Source of the DNA: Methanobrevibacter sp.
GTDB taxonomy: Archaea > Methanobacteriota > Methanobacteria > Methanobacteriales > Methanobacteriaceae
DNA length: 64,000 nt
Reading direction: 5' to 3'
Assembly: GCA_017434555.1 (NCBI GenBank)
Contig: JAFRFB010000055.1
Span: 18,637-82,636 of the forward strand
Positions within the stretch are counted from its first letter, which is position 1, and each line of letters begins with the position of its first letter. Made by a program: the position numbers and the translations under genes. Shown one piece after another: positions 43,681 to 54,500 of this stretch. The notes below the pieces were generated by a model, which did not search any database, was not told the origin of the DNA, and saw only the letters and a program-made list of their open reading frames with translations.

Positions 43681-43932
43681 ATGATTTCATATGAGAAAGT
43701 CCATCCGGCTCAGGCCTACTGGAAACTTAAGGCCTGGGCAAGAGACCTTTTGTGTGAGCACGACCGGTGCGTAATCTGTGGAAGCGAAAATAACCTTGAA
43801 GTCCACCATATAATCAAATGTGACAGGAAAAATCCCCTGTATTTCAGTCCCGACAACGGAGTGGTGATATGTCACAGCTGCCACAGCATGTATCACAGAA
43901 AATACTCTCAAATCAATCCCACACCTTTGTGA
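43681..43932 (+). CDS. Small HNH endonuclease-domain protein
   Basis: The 83-residue protein is a bare HNH domain: zinc pair CVICG, catalytic 'LEVHHI', the asparagine in 'DNGVVICHSC' and the final 'HSMYHRKY'. GGGTGAT precedes the ATG. It has no other domain and no partner of a known system next to it. Freestanding HNH proteins of this size occur in phage and mobile elements, so the group of four small genes may be a remnant of one. Confidence 0.85.
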   Translation: MISYEKVHPAQAYWKLKAWARDLLCEHDRCVICGSENNLEVHHIIKCDRKNPLYFSPDNGVVICHSCHSMYHRKYSQINPTPL

Positions 43933-44076
43933 GGTTTTCACAGAACTATTCGCTAAAGCTTAAAAGAAAATCAGGATTGAAAAAGTGAATTGACAATTTT
44001 TAATTGAAGGAAAATAATTCCTTCACCAAAACTATTTTTATGTAAATTGACTAAATAGTATTTAGGAGTGTTTTTG

Positions 44077-45768
44077 ATGAAAAGTATTATTGTTGTAGAT
44101 TGTTTATCAACAGGAATTAATTTTATAGGAGATATTGTTAACAGAGGATATAAACCGGTTGTACTTGAGCTTAAATCAGGATTTGATGATGTTGAAGTGT
44201 ATAAAGCTCAGGTTAATTCATTTTATGATAAAATTGATGAAAAATTTGACATGATTTTTGAAAAGGATTCCTATGAAGAAACTTTGGATGAGGCAAGGAA
44301 ATTCAATCCCGAAATCATCGTGCCGGGCTCTGAAAGGGGAGTGATTCTCGCAACAAAGCTCGCTAATGATTTGAACTTGCTGTGTAATCCTATAGAAAAC
44401 ATTGATGCAATGACTTTAAAGGATGAAATGCACAACAGACTTGCTGAAAAAGGTCTCAGATATATAAGGGGTCGTACGGTAACAACGGTTGAGGAGGCCT
44501 GTGAATTCTATGATGCAGAATCATTGACCGAGGTTGTTGTAAAGCCGGTATACAGTGCAGCGTCCGTTGGCGTTAAGATATGTGAAAACAGGGATGAAAT
44601 GATTGATGCACTAAATGAAAATTTTTCACAAAAAAATTTTTACGGCGAGGATATAACTAAACTAATTGTCCAGGAGCGTATAAAAGGTGAAGAATACTTC
44701 GTTAATACGGTTTCCAATGAAGGAATCCATCGTGTAACTACAATCTGGAAATACAACAAGGTACATACTGCTGATGGAGACATGATATACGATACCATTG
44801 AAACAGTAAATGAAATTGGTATTGGTGAGGCTGAAATGGTTGAATATGCATACAAGGTTGCTGATGCCATAGGAATTCAATTTGGTGCTGTTCACGGTGA
44901 ATATATGATTGATTCTAAGGGTCCTGTACTGATTGAAGTCAACTGCAGACCTAATGGATGCACTATGCCTGCCGAGTTTATTGATAGGATTTCAGGCCAG
45001 CATGAAACCGACAGTATACTTGATTCATATTTGAAGCCTTCACGTTTTCATGCAAAAAGAAAGGAAAGGTATCGCTTAAATGCATATGCTGCCTTAAAGC
45101 TATTCATCGTTCCCGAAGACATCATGGCCCGCTCATCTCCGATGTCTGCGATTTCACCTAGACTTAAAAGTTTCTATCAGACTACTCTTGATTATATTGA
45201 AGAGGATACATTTTTCATGAAAACAAAGGATTTGGAAACTTCAGGCGGTCTTGTTTATATGGTCCATGAGGATAAGGGTGTATTGCAGGGAGATATAGAT
45301 TATTTAAGAAGTGTTGAAAGAAATGTATTCAGTCTGGTATTGAGTGACGAAAAGGATATGAATTATCAATTGGATGAAGAAAAACTTGCAAATGACTTGA
45401 AGGAAGTTGTTTCAATAACTGAAGAGTATGGAACAGGGCTTCTCATAACCGATCAGTTCCTGGAAGGTGTTGAGGTTTTACAGGTTGGTCTTGATGGTTT
45501 GGCTGATTTAAATGGTGAATTTGACTATGTCATTGTCAATTTGAACAGGAGCCTTATCGATAAAAGGGATGATTGGGGTGCTGACATTATTTTAAATATA
45601 TTTTCAGATATCAAAGTTGGCGGAATAGTGTTCATTCCTGAAACCACCTACAGATACATTTCAAGTGGAAGAAAAGGAGTTGAAGCTCTTTTAAAGACTT
45701 TGGATTTGAGAATTGAAGTTCCTCCATATGGTTTCAATCCTGGAGTCATCGCTTCCAGAAATCATTAG
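44077..45768 (+). CDS. ATP-grasp carboxylate-amine/thiol ligase
   Basis: The protein (about 563 residues) has a pre-ATP-grasp region (1-95), an ATP-grasp fold (about 100-320) with 'EVVVKPVYSAASVGVKIC', the hinge 'IVQERIKGEEYFVNTVS' and the Mg-binding 'VLIEVNCRPNG', followed by about 240 residues of C-terminal extension not seen in the simplest family members. It probably joins a carboxylate to an amine, as L-amino-acid ligases do. AGGAG fits the ATG at 44077; a GTG at 44068 is also open. It converges on the Rsb operon and lies 3 kb from the NRPS, so it may act on a precursor or product, which is inference. Confidence 0.82.
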   Translation: MKSIIVVDCLSTGINFIGDIVNRGYKPVVLELKSGFDDVEVYKAQVNSFYDKIDEKFDMIFEKDSYEETLDEARKFNPEIIVPGSERGVILATKLANDLNLLCNPIENIDAMTLKDEMHNRLAEKGLRYIRGRTVTTVEEACEFYDAESLTEVVVKPVYSAASVGVKICENRDEMIDALNENFSQKNFYGEDITKLIVQERIKGEEYFVNTVSNEGIHRVTTIWKYNKVHTADGDMIYDTIETVNEIGIGEAEMVEYAYKVADAIGIQFGAVHGEYMIDSKGPVLIEVNCRPNGCTMPAEFIDRISGQHETDSILDSYLKPSRFHAKRKERYRLNAYAALKLFIVPEDIMARSSPMSAISPRLKSFYQTTLDYIEEDTFFMKTKDLETSGGLVYMVHEDKGVLQGDIDYLRSVERNVFSLVLSDEKDMNYQLDEEKLANDLKEVVSITEEYGTGLLITDQFLEGVEVLQVGLDGLADLNGEFDYVIVNLNRSLIDKRDDWGADIILNIFSDIKVGGIVFIPETTYRYISSGRKGVEALLKTLDLRIEVPPYGFNPGVIASRNH

Positions 45769-45885
45769 TAACTTCCTTTAAATTAAATTTTTCCTTTAAT
45801 ATTTTTTAAGGGTCTCTTTAATGTTGCATTTTAATTAAAGGTAAAATCATTTTAATGTAATGCATTAATAAAAAATAAGTATTTG

Positions 45886-45920
45886 AATGATTGAATGTAT
45901 ATTCAATCATTTTTTATTTT
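45886..45920. terminator. Bidirectional terminator between the ligase and Rsb operon
   Basis: AATGATTGAAT (45886-45896) and ATTCAATCATT (45901-45911) form an 11-bp stem with a 4-nt loop. A T-rich tract follows on the plus side and an A-rich tract precedes it, so it can serve both convergent transcripts. The rsbU-like stop codon lies within it. Confidence 0.75.
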
Positions 45921-47792
45921 CAAGTATACCAGCGTCATGTCATCATACTGTTCGGCGCCTTTGGTAAATCTTGAAATGTCATTTAAAAGCGGCCTTATCA
46001 AATCATTATTGCTTTTAAATCTGTTCATGAAATTTAATAGTCTTTCTTCACCGTACATTTCATTGTCAATGTTATTTGCATCGGTTATTCCATCAGTATA
46101 TAAAATAATTTCATCGTCTAATAGGATTTCTTCTTTTTCATACTCATAGTCTTCCATAATTCCCAGAACGATTCCTGCATCAATGTTTAAATATTCAAAT
46201 TTATTATTTTTCTTTATCAGCGGAGGATTGTGTCCTGCATTGGAATAGGTTAATTTTTTATTTTTCCTGTTATAGATTCCGAGCCATAACGTAAGAAACA
46301 TGGCCTCTGAGTTGTTTTCGTTTAACTGATTGTTGAGTCTGTACATGACTTCTGCAGGGTTTTGGACATGATCGAGCATTTCTTTTAGTCTAACCTGGGT
46401 AATCATTGCAATCAGTGCTGCAGGTACTCCTTTTCCTGATGCATCACCTATAACAATAGCTAAATTATCTTCATCAAGCATATAATAGTCAAAGAAGTCT
46501 CCCCCTACTTCTTTTGCCGGATGTGAATAACCGTTAACAGTAAAACTCTCATTTTCAATAGCGCTTACCGGCAGGTTTTCTGCCTGGATTTTCGTTGCAA
46601 TGTCAAGTTCCGCTTTGATACGTTCCTTTTCACCTTGAATTTCATGTATGTTTTCAATATAGTTGTTGTTGTGATTGATAAGGTCTGTATATGAACGTGC
46701 AAGGGTTCCGATTTCATTCTGTTCACTGATGTATTTGGAATAGATTTCAACGAGCCCTTCACTTTCGATTTTTTCGTTTTCTTTAATGAATTCCTCAATT
46801 TCTGAAAATGATGAAATCGGTTTGAGCACTTTCTTTTCAATATATCTTAGGATGATAATTCCCGGAATAAAGAATAATATTAAAATGGTATCGCTTATTA
46901 TGAGTGCAGGTATAAAAAGCAGGTAAATACTGGCTTTAGGAAGAGTCATTATGTAGTCATAGCTTAAAATGGAAAATATTACTCCCAGAACGGTAATTAT
47001 TAATGATATTATTAGGAAATTGCGTATAACGTTTTCAACAATAGTATTTTTTGCACTTTCCTTTATCTCATTTTTGAATGGTTTTGTAAGATATGCAATT
47101 AATAAAATCATGATTAATGCTATTTCAACAATTGAGATATTTGTACCTAAATTCAAGACCAGTGATGCTGTTGATAAAATTGAAACTAAAAGCAATAAAT
47201 AAAACAATATTCTGTATAATTTTTTATTCAGAGGTCTTTTTGATATTTTTGGGGTTTCTACAAAATCGATTTTATTGCATATCCATATTCCAAGTATTCC
47301 TGTTATGAAGGCAATATTAATGAAGTTCATAAAATAGGATACGAAAAATAACTCGTCATATGCAGGTCCGAAAAATATTCCCTCCATGATTGCATGAACG
47401 CCTGAAAATATGAGTCCGCATATTAATATGCTTGATAAAAATAGCATAAGATGGTAAATATTATCCAGTTTTGGTTTTGTAATCTTTTTTGTAATAAATT
47501 CTGTGTACCAGAGCTTGTATGCCAGATATGAAACTGCAAAACTTACTATTGCTGAAATAAAATGTATAGTGAGAAATTGCGGATCATCAAATCCGGTAAA
47601 TATGTCTATGGTCAGGTCTCCCAATACTGCACCTAAAGCACCATATGGGCCGAACAAGAGACCAAAAACAAATAATAATCCTGAATGTGCATCTAATATT
47701 CCCAAATCAAGGAATAATGATTGGGAAAATATTAAAAAGATTACTTCTGTAATTAAATAGGATATAAGTATTTTTATTATTTTGGATTTCAT
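45903..47792 (-). CDS. RsbU-like PP2C (SpoIIE) phosphatase with membrane sensor
   Basis: The 629-residue protein has about ten membrane helices in two groups (residues 5-185 and 190-330), a HAMP-like segment ('KKVLKPISSFSEIEEF'), a coiled coil ending 'AELDIATKIQAENLP', the usual lead-in to RsbU phosphatases, and a SpoIIE-type PP2C domain (about 410-629). Metal ligands appear in GGDFFDYY (near 430), GDASGKG (near 448) and LYTDGITDANN (near 561). It should dephosphorylate the RsbV-like STAS protein in response to a membrane signal. The first helices (GPYGALGAVLGDL) recall ECF-transporter S components. It is the last gene of the operon. Confidence 0.88.
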   Translation of the reverse strand: MKSKIIKILISYLITEVIFLIFSQSLFLDLGILDAHSGLLFVFGLLFGPYGALGAVLGDLTIDIFTGFDDPQFLTIHFISAIVSFAVSYLAYKLWYTEFITKKITKPKLDNIYHLMLFLSSILICGLIFSGVHAIMEGIFFGPAYDELFFVSYFMNFINIAFITGILGIWICNKIDFVETPKISKRPLNKKLYRILFYLLLLVSILSTASLVLNLGTNISIVEIALIMILLIAYLTKPFKNEIKESAKNTIVENVIRNFLIISLIITVLGVIFSILSYDYIMTLPKASIYLLFIPALIISDTILILFFIPGIIILRYIEKKVLKPISSFSEIEEFIKENEKIESEGLVEIYSKYISEQNEIGTLARSYTDLINHNNNYIENIHEIQGEKERIKAELDIATKIQAENLPVSAIENESFTVNGYSHPAKEVGGDFFDYYMLDEDNLAIVIGDASGKGVPAALIAMITQVRLKEMLDHVQNPAEVMYRLNNQLNENNSEAMFLTLWLGIYNRKNKKLTYSNAGHNPPLIKKNNKFEYLNIDAGIVLGIMEDYEYEKEEILLDDEIILYTDGITDANNIDNEMYGEERLLNFMNRFKSNNDLIRPLLNDISRFTKGAEQYDDMTLVYLKIKND

Positions 47793-47795
47793 TAT

Positions 47796-48170
47796 TTACA
47801 CATTTTTAGTAATTTTCAAGTGATTTTCACCATTTTCATAGTGATAATCAAGTTTATCGGCCATTTCCTTAGTCAATAAAATGCCCAATCCTCCGACTTC
47901 TGCCTCATCAATATTATTTGGGGCGGGAGGTTTTTCCTTTAAAAGAGGATTGAATTCAATTCCGTTGTCAATAAACTCTAATGTTACTGAGTTGTTTTCA
48001 AATTCAACATTGACTGTAACGGATTCTGTTTTTGAGTAATTCACGATATTGACGAAAGTCTCTTCAACAATAAGATTGACCTGAAAGTTTTCTTCGCCCA
48101 TTTCTTTTGTAATAAACTCGGTTAAAGTGTACAGCTCACTTATTTCCGGTTTTAGAGTAATAGTGTTCAT
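47796..48170 (-). CDS. RsbW-like GHKL serine kinase
   Basis: The 124-residue protein is a single HATPase_c_2 domain with the N box 'IVEETFVNIVNYS' (about residues 34-46), G1 box 'DNGIEFNP' and G2 box 'GGLGILLTKEMAD'. In bacteria RsbW phosphorylates a STAS partner and binds a sigma factor; archaea have no such sigma factor, so its output must differ. Its ATG overlaps the rsbV-like stop (ATGA), so the proteins are coupled. A closely similar domain is fused to the exporter at 55115. Confidence 0.88.
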   Translation of the reverse strand: MNTITLKPEISELYTLTEFITKEMGEENFQVNLIVEETFVNIVNYSKTESVTVNVEFENNSVTLEFIDNGIEFNPLLKEKPPAPNNIDEAEVGGLGILLTKEMADKLDYHYENGENHLKITKNV

Positions 48171-48466
48171 TCTATCTTTAATATTTTGTCGAAACCTGAC
48201 ATTCTGAATATTTCTCTCACTGAATCGTTGATGTTTTTGATGACGAGAGGAATATCTGATGCTTTTAATTTCTTTTGGGTTGCAATAAGCACCCTAAGAC
48301 CTGCACTTGAAATATATTCCAAATCTGCAAAATCTAAAGTCAAAGATTCAAAGTTTCCAATCTCTGAATTGATTTCTTTATCCAATTCCTGGGAAGTGAT
48401 TGTGTCGATACGGCCTTCAACAGACATCAACAAATCCTTTTCATTATAGTTTTTAGTGATTTTCAT
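48167..48466 (-). CDS. RsbV-like STAS-domain anti-anti-sigma factor homologue
   Basis: The 99-residue protein is a STAS domain with the phosphorylation motif 'DLEYISSAGLRVLI' (about residues 49-62), in which one of the two serines should be the target of the RsbW-like kinase. The 'LMSVEGRIDT' first strand is typical. It is the first gene of the operon, and diverges from the NRPS gene over 61 bp, so one short region controls both. Confidence 0.9.
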   Translation of the reverse strand: MKITKNYNEKDLLMSVEGRIDTITSQELDKEINSEIGNFESLTLDFADLEYISSAGLRVLIATQKKLKASDIPLVIKNINDSVREIFRMSGFDKILKIE

Positions 48467-48527
48467 TTAAATCCCTTCTTTTAATATTAAAAAACATTAA
48501 ATAATATTCAATTTAATAAATTTATAT
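48467..48527. promoter_or_regulatory. 61-bp divergent promoter between the Rsb operon and the NRPS gene
   Basis: The NRPS ATG has no Shine-Dalgarno, and a TATA-like TTAAATAATA (about 48498-48507) lies 25 bp before it, so a leaderless transcript is likely. On the other strand GAAGGG precedes the rsbV-like ATG, with AT-rich TATA candidates in the same segment. The two promoters must overlap or compete. Confidence 0.5.
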
Positions 48528-51500
48528 ATGGATATTATAGTACAAAAATATTATGATGATTTGATTAATTCATTTGATTTTCCTACATCAATATCGCCGG
48601 ATGTAAAGGATAAGCAGGTTCAATATGAATTAATTTCAATTCCTTATAATACTCGAATAAAAGAATTAAAAAGAAAATATGATTCTTCCAGAAACAACTT
48701 GTTTTTATCAGTTTTCCTGTTTAATCTGGTTAAATTCTCATTTTCAAAGGATATCCTTGTAAGCTATAACAAGCAGGCTGCAGGCTATCATTTCAACACT
48801 GATTTGTCTGTTGAGGATTATATCTATGATTTCAAATCCCAGTTCAGGGATTATCCGGAATGCGATGATTTGGAATTTGAAAGTGAAATTCTCTTTACAA
48901 ACAGGGATTATAATAAAGAGGATTACAAATTCATCTTTTCATATGATACTGAGCATATTATGGTTGAATATGATTCATCATATTACTCCAAAGAGATAAT
49001 CAGTGCGTTTCTTGAAGGATTCAACGTTCTTATTGATAAGTTCATTGATGATTCTCAGGAGTTGCTTAGAAATGTTTCAATTGTCAGAAACCTTGATTAT
49101 GATGAGGGTTTTGAGGTTGAACTGGCAAATGAAGGACTCATCAATAAGATTTTTGAAAATGCAGTAAATGAAAATCCCGACAAGCTAATTTTATACACTG
49201 ATGACGGGGAATTTACCTACTCCGAGCTCAATAAAAAGGCCAACAGGATTGCCCATGCTCTTATTAAAAGAGGCCTTAAGGTTGAGGACCGGGTAATGCT
49301 TATGATGAGGCGTAACAGCGATTTGATTGCAAGCGTGCTTGGTACTGTTAAAGCCGGAGGGGCATTCATACCTATAGATCCGAACTATCCAAAACACAGA
49401 ATCGACCAGATGCTTGAAGACAGTGACTCCCAGTTTGTCATAACAAATAAGGATGTGGTTTATGAAGGAGATAACGGAGTTCACGTATCAGAGCTGCTCG
49501 AAGAAAGGGATGAAACAAATCCGGACATTGAACTTACTCCGGACAATCTCTGTTTTTTAATTTATACCTCAGGATCTACCGGAAAGCCTAAAGGTGTAAT
49601 GATTACTCACAGAGGTATTTCAAACTATATTGCAAATCATCCAGAAAACGTTCCGATTTATGAGCTGAACAGAAAATGCTCAAAATTCGTTTCAATTTCC
49701 ATGATTTCATTTATCGTATTTTTAAGGGAAATCTTTGGAACAATACTAAACGGACTTCCTGTAGTATTCACCAATGACGAACAGCTTGTAAACCCATTGG
49801 AATTCTATAAGCTATTTAAAAAGCATGATGCCGATGCATTCGGAGGAACACCGACAAGACTCATTGAATATTTAAGCATAAAAGAAATTCAGGAACTTGT
49901 AAGTGAATGTAAGGTAATTGTCGTTGGAGGAGAGGGTTTCCCGCCAATATTATACGACCGCTTAAGAGAATATACTGATGCCGACATCTACAATTCCTAC
50001 GGACCGACAGAAGTAACAATTGCATCTCATTATAAGTTAATTGACAGCAATGAGATTACCGCCGGATGGAAAATGCTCAACGTTGTAGATAAGATAATGG
50101 ATATTGACGGAAATCAGCTGCCTGCACACGTTCCCGGAGAAGTATACGTCGGAGGTGCCGGAATAGCCAGAGGTTACATAAACAATCCCGAACAGACAGA
50201 AAAGGTATTCATGACCTTAAACGGAATTCCATATTACAATACCGGGGATTTATGTAAAAAAGACGAGCATGGTGAGCTTTATGTTATGGGACGTAACGAC
50301 GGCCAGATTAAGCTTAGAGGTTTGAGAATCGAGCCTTCAGAAATCGAGACCTTAATTGCCAGGTTTAAAAACGTTTTAATTACAAAGGTACTCATTAAAA
50401 AGGTAAACAATACAGATTATCTCTGCGCATATTTCACTGCATCAGAAGAAATCGATATTGAAGATTTAAAAAAGCATTTACTGGACAGTCTTCCTGCATA
50501 CATGCTTCCGTCATTCTTTATACAGATGGATGAGTTTCCAAAAACTCCAAATGGAAAGACTGACTTCAAGAATCTGCCGGATCCTCACATCGATTTGGAT
50601 GCATTCGTTGAACCTTCTAATGATATAGAAGAGGGTTTATTTGATATCGTTTCAGAGTTGCTCGCTACAAGTGAGTTCGGCGTAAACACTGATTTGTTCC
50701 AGGTCGGTTTGACTTCACTTTCAGTTGTTCAGCTAGTTTCAGCGGTCTATGATAAATTCAACACTCAGCTTATGGTTACAGAGGTAATGAAATACAAAAG
50801 CATTGAAAACATTGCAAAAGAAATAACCTTTGAGGAAGAGGAATCCGAGGAGTTGCAGGAACTTTATCCGTTAACCCAAAACCAGCTTGGAGTTTATTTT
50901 GACTGCTTAAAGCATCCCGAAAAGCTCTCTTATAATCTTCCGAAAAGAATTGAGTTTTCATCTCCAATCGATGCTGATAAGTTAAAATCATCAATTTCTA
51001 CAGCTATTGACAATCACCCGTACCTTAAAACTAAAATAGTGATGAATGACGGTGAGGTCTACCAGCAGAGAAGGGAAATTGACATTGATGAATTTATTGA
51101 AATTGTAACAGGCGAAGTTGATGTTAATGACTTTGTAAGGCCTTTCAATCTTGAAGAGGATTTATTGTTCCGTTTCAGGATTGTAAATGACTCAGTACTT
51201 CTTTCAGATTTCCACCATATACTTGTTGACGGAACTTCACTCAACATTTTATTTGATGAGATTGCAAAAATCTATGACGGAGCCGAATATGAAATAGAGG
51301 AAATTGACGGTTTTGAATATTCACTTAACGAAGTTAAAATAGAAAACTCTTCAATGTATAAGGAATCAGAAATGTTTTTCTTCAATAAAATCAAGGAATT
51401 TGATGAAGCAACATTAATGACTCCGGATTTAAGCGGTGATGAAGATATAGGCGTTGGAATAGAGGAAAACCTTTATCTTGAAAAGGATGAAATTGACGCA

Positions 51501-54500
51501 TTATGTAAAAGCTTGTCTGTTAGTCAAAACAATCTCTTCCTTGCAGTAACGTCATTTGTACTTTCAAAATTCGCATATAACAAGGATTTGCTTATTGCAA
51601 CTATTACAAACGGAAGATTCAATCCAAACCAGCAGAAAACCTTGGCGATGATGGTAAAGACCCTTCCATTGGCATTGAACCTTAATTCCGATATGACGAT
51701 TTCTGAGTTTCTGGAATACATCAATAAGGAATGGTTTGACGTACTTGCACATTCATCATATCCATTAACCAAAATCGCAGACGGATATGGAATTGTTCCT
51801 GAGTTTTTCTACGCTTATCACGGTAAGATTATCAGTGACATTGAAATCAACGGCGAAAGCGTTAAAAGGGAATCTCTTGATGAGGATAATTTAAAGTTCA
51901 AGATTAATCTGAATGTGGTTGAGCATGACGGTAAATATGACGTTTCCATAAAATATAACGATCAGCTCTATTCACCTTCAATCATCAAAACATTTTTGGA
52001 AAGCTTTTCAGTTGTATTGAATAAGTTTGCTAACCTTAATCCTAAAACCCAGTTGAAAGACATTTCCATCGTTGATGAAAGCATGGAATTATCTATAGAT
52101 AAACTTGAATATGATGAGATTGAAGAGCACAGACTCAATAAAATATTTGAAAAGCAGGTTGAACTCAATCCCGATAAGGTGATAGTTTATGCAACAGACG
52201 GTGAGTTCACATATTCAGAAATTAACGAAAGGGCAAATAGAATTGCTCACAGCCTTATCAAGAAAGGCGTAGGTCCTGAAGACAGGGTAATGTTTATATT
52301 AAACCGGAACAGTAATGTAATGGCGTCAATATTCGGTATTTTAAAGTCCGGTGCAGCCTTCATTCCGGTTGATTCCGAATATCCTGCAGAAAGAATCGAG
52401 CATGTTTTAACTGACAGTGAATCCAAATTCATCATAGTCGATGATGTTATCGAGAAAAAGGGAATCGACTTATCACAGTATGAGGATAATCTTTTAGACA
52501 TTGATGAACTTCTTGAAGAGACAGACACTTCAAATCCTAATCCTGATGTTTCAGGAGACAACATGGCTTATCTCATTTACACTTCAGGCTCAACAGGACT
52601 TCCTAAAGGTGTAATACTTGAGCATGCAAACATTGCAAACTTCGTATACCCGGACCCTAGAAACGTCTGTACTTATGAACTTGTAAGTAACCTTGAAAAA
52701 GAGGATTATAAGGTTTTATCCACTACAACCGTGGCATTTGACGTATTCCAGCAGGAACTGATGGGTTCACTCTTAAATGCTATTCCAATGGTATTTGCAA
52801 ATGACACTGAATATAAGGATCCTATTGAAATGATGGATTTAATCGAAAGAAGCGGTGCAAACGTTTATGTGGCAACTCCTTCACGTTTACTCCAGTATCT
52901 TGAAATCGAGGCAATGCAGGAATGCATCTACGGATTCAAGGCATACATCTGTGCAGGAGAGCCTTTCTCACAGAGACTCTATGAGCTTTTATCAGAGAAT
53001 TCCGACGGTAAAATATTCAACATGTACGGACCTACAGAAACAACGGTTTACTGTAATGGTACGCAGCTTGAAAGTTCAGACATCTCAATAGGTAAGGAAT
53101 TATTCAATGTTCATGAATTCATCATGGATGCGGATTCAAATCCTTTGCCTCCTAATGTTATCGGTGAGCTCTTTATTGCAGGAAAAGGTGTTTCAAGAGA
53201 ATACCTGAACCGTCCTGAGAATAACGCAAAAAGCTATGAGGTAATTAACGGCATTCGATGCTATCACTCAGGAGACTTTGCAAAAGTAACTGAAGACGGC
53301 GAGTTTTATGTCTTTGGAAGAATGGACAATCAGATTAAACTCAGAGGACTCAGAATTGAAATCGGTGAAATCGAATCAGGAATCGCCAAGTATCCTGGAA
53401 TTCAATCAGTAGCTGTTGTTGTTCGTGAAATCAAAGGAAATGACCATTTATGCGCATACTTTACTGTTCATGATAAAATCAGAGACAGAAACCGTGAAGA
53501 AAACGGATATTCAATCGATATTGATGATTTAAAAGCTGCGCTGGCTGAAAAACTCGTATATTATATGGTTCCTACCGTCTATATGGAACTTGATGACATG
53601 CCTCAGACCTTAAACGGAAAAACAGATCTTAGAAACCTTCCGGAACCAGTATTAATAACCGAATACGTTGCTCCGGAAAATGAAATCGAGGCGTTCTTTG
53701 CAAACTTATTTGCAGAAATTCTAGGTCTTGATGAGGTAAGCGTCACCGACAACTTCTTTGAAATAGGAGGAACATCACTTCTTGTAACGAAAATTACTAT
53801 GGAAGCCCTTAACCAGGGATATGAACTGAGCTATGGTGATGTCTTTAAAAATCCTACCCCAAGACTTCTTTCAGAAATCGTATCAGCAAGCGATTCATCC
53901 GAATCAAGCGATGAAATAAAATACGATTATTCAGACATTAACAGACTCCTCAAGAAAAACACTCTTGAAAACATGATAGAAGGAGAATTGGATGAAAGTT
54001 TAGGTAATGTCTTGCTTACAGGTGCTACAGGATTTTTAGGAGTACACGTTTTAAAGGAACTTATCGAAAGGGAAACCGGTACAATATACTGCTTTGTCAG
54101 ATCAAAAGGAAGCCTGTCAGGTATGGACAGACTCAAATCAATTCTATTCTATTACTTTGCAGATGAATTCAATGAGGATATCTTTGATGAGCGAATTGTG
54201 GCAGTTGAAGGAGATATTACAGACTTCAAGTACTTTGAAGATATAATTTCCGTAAACATCGATACAGTAATCAACTGTGCCGCTAACGTTAAGCATTTCT
54301 CATCCGGAACAGACATCGAAGACATCAACTTAGGCGGTGTAGTCAACGGACTCAAGTACGCCAAGATGAAAAATGCAAAATATGTTCAGGTTTCAACCTA
54401 CAGCGTTGCCGGTGAAAGTATCAATAACTTCCCGCCGCTGGACGTTGCCTACAGTGAAAAGGACCTCTTCATCGGTCAGGGAATCGACAACCAGTATTTG

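Noticed and set aside
45769..45780. A TAACTTCCTTTA string, the reverse complement of part of the Rpn upstream element
   Set aside because: Only 12 bp match, there is no TATA box at the right distance and no Rpn-like gene.
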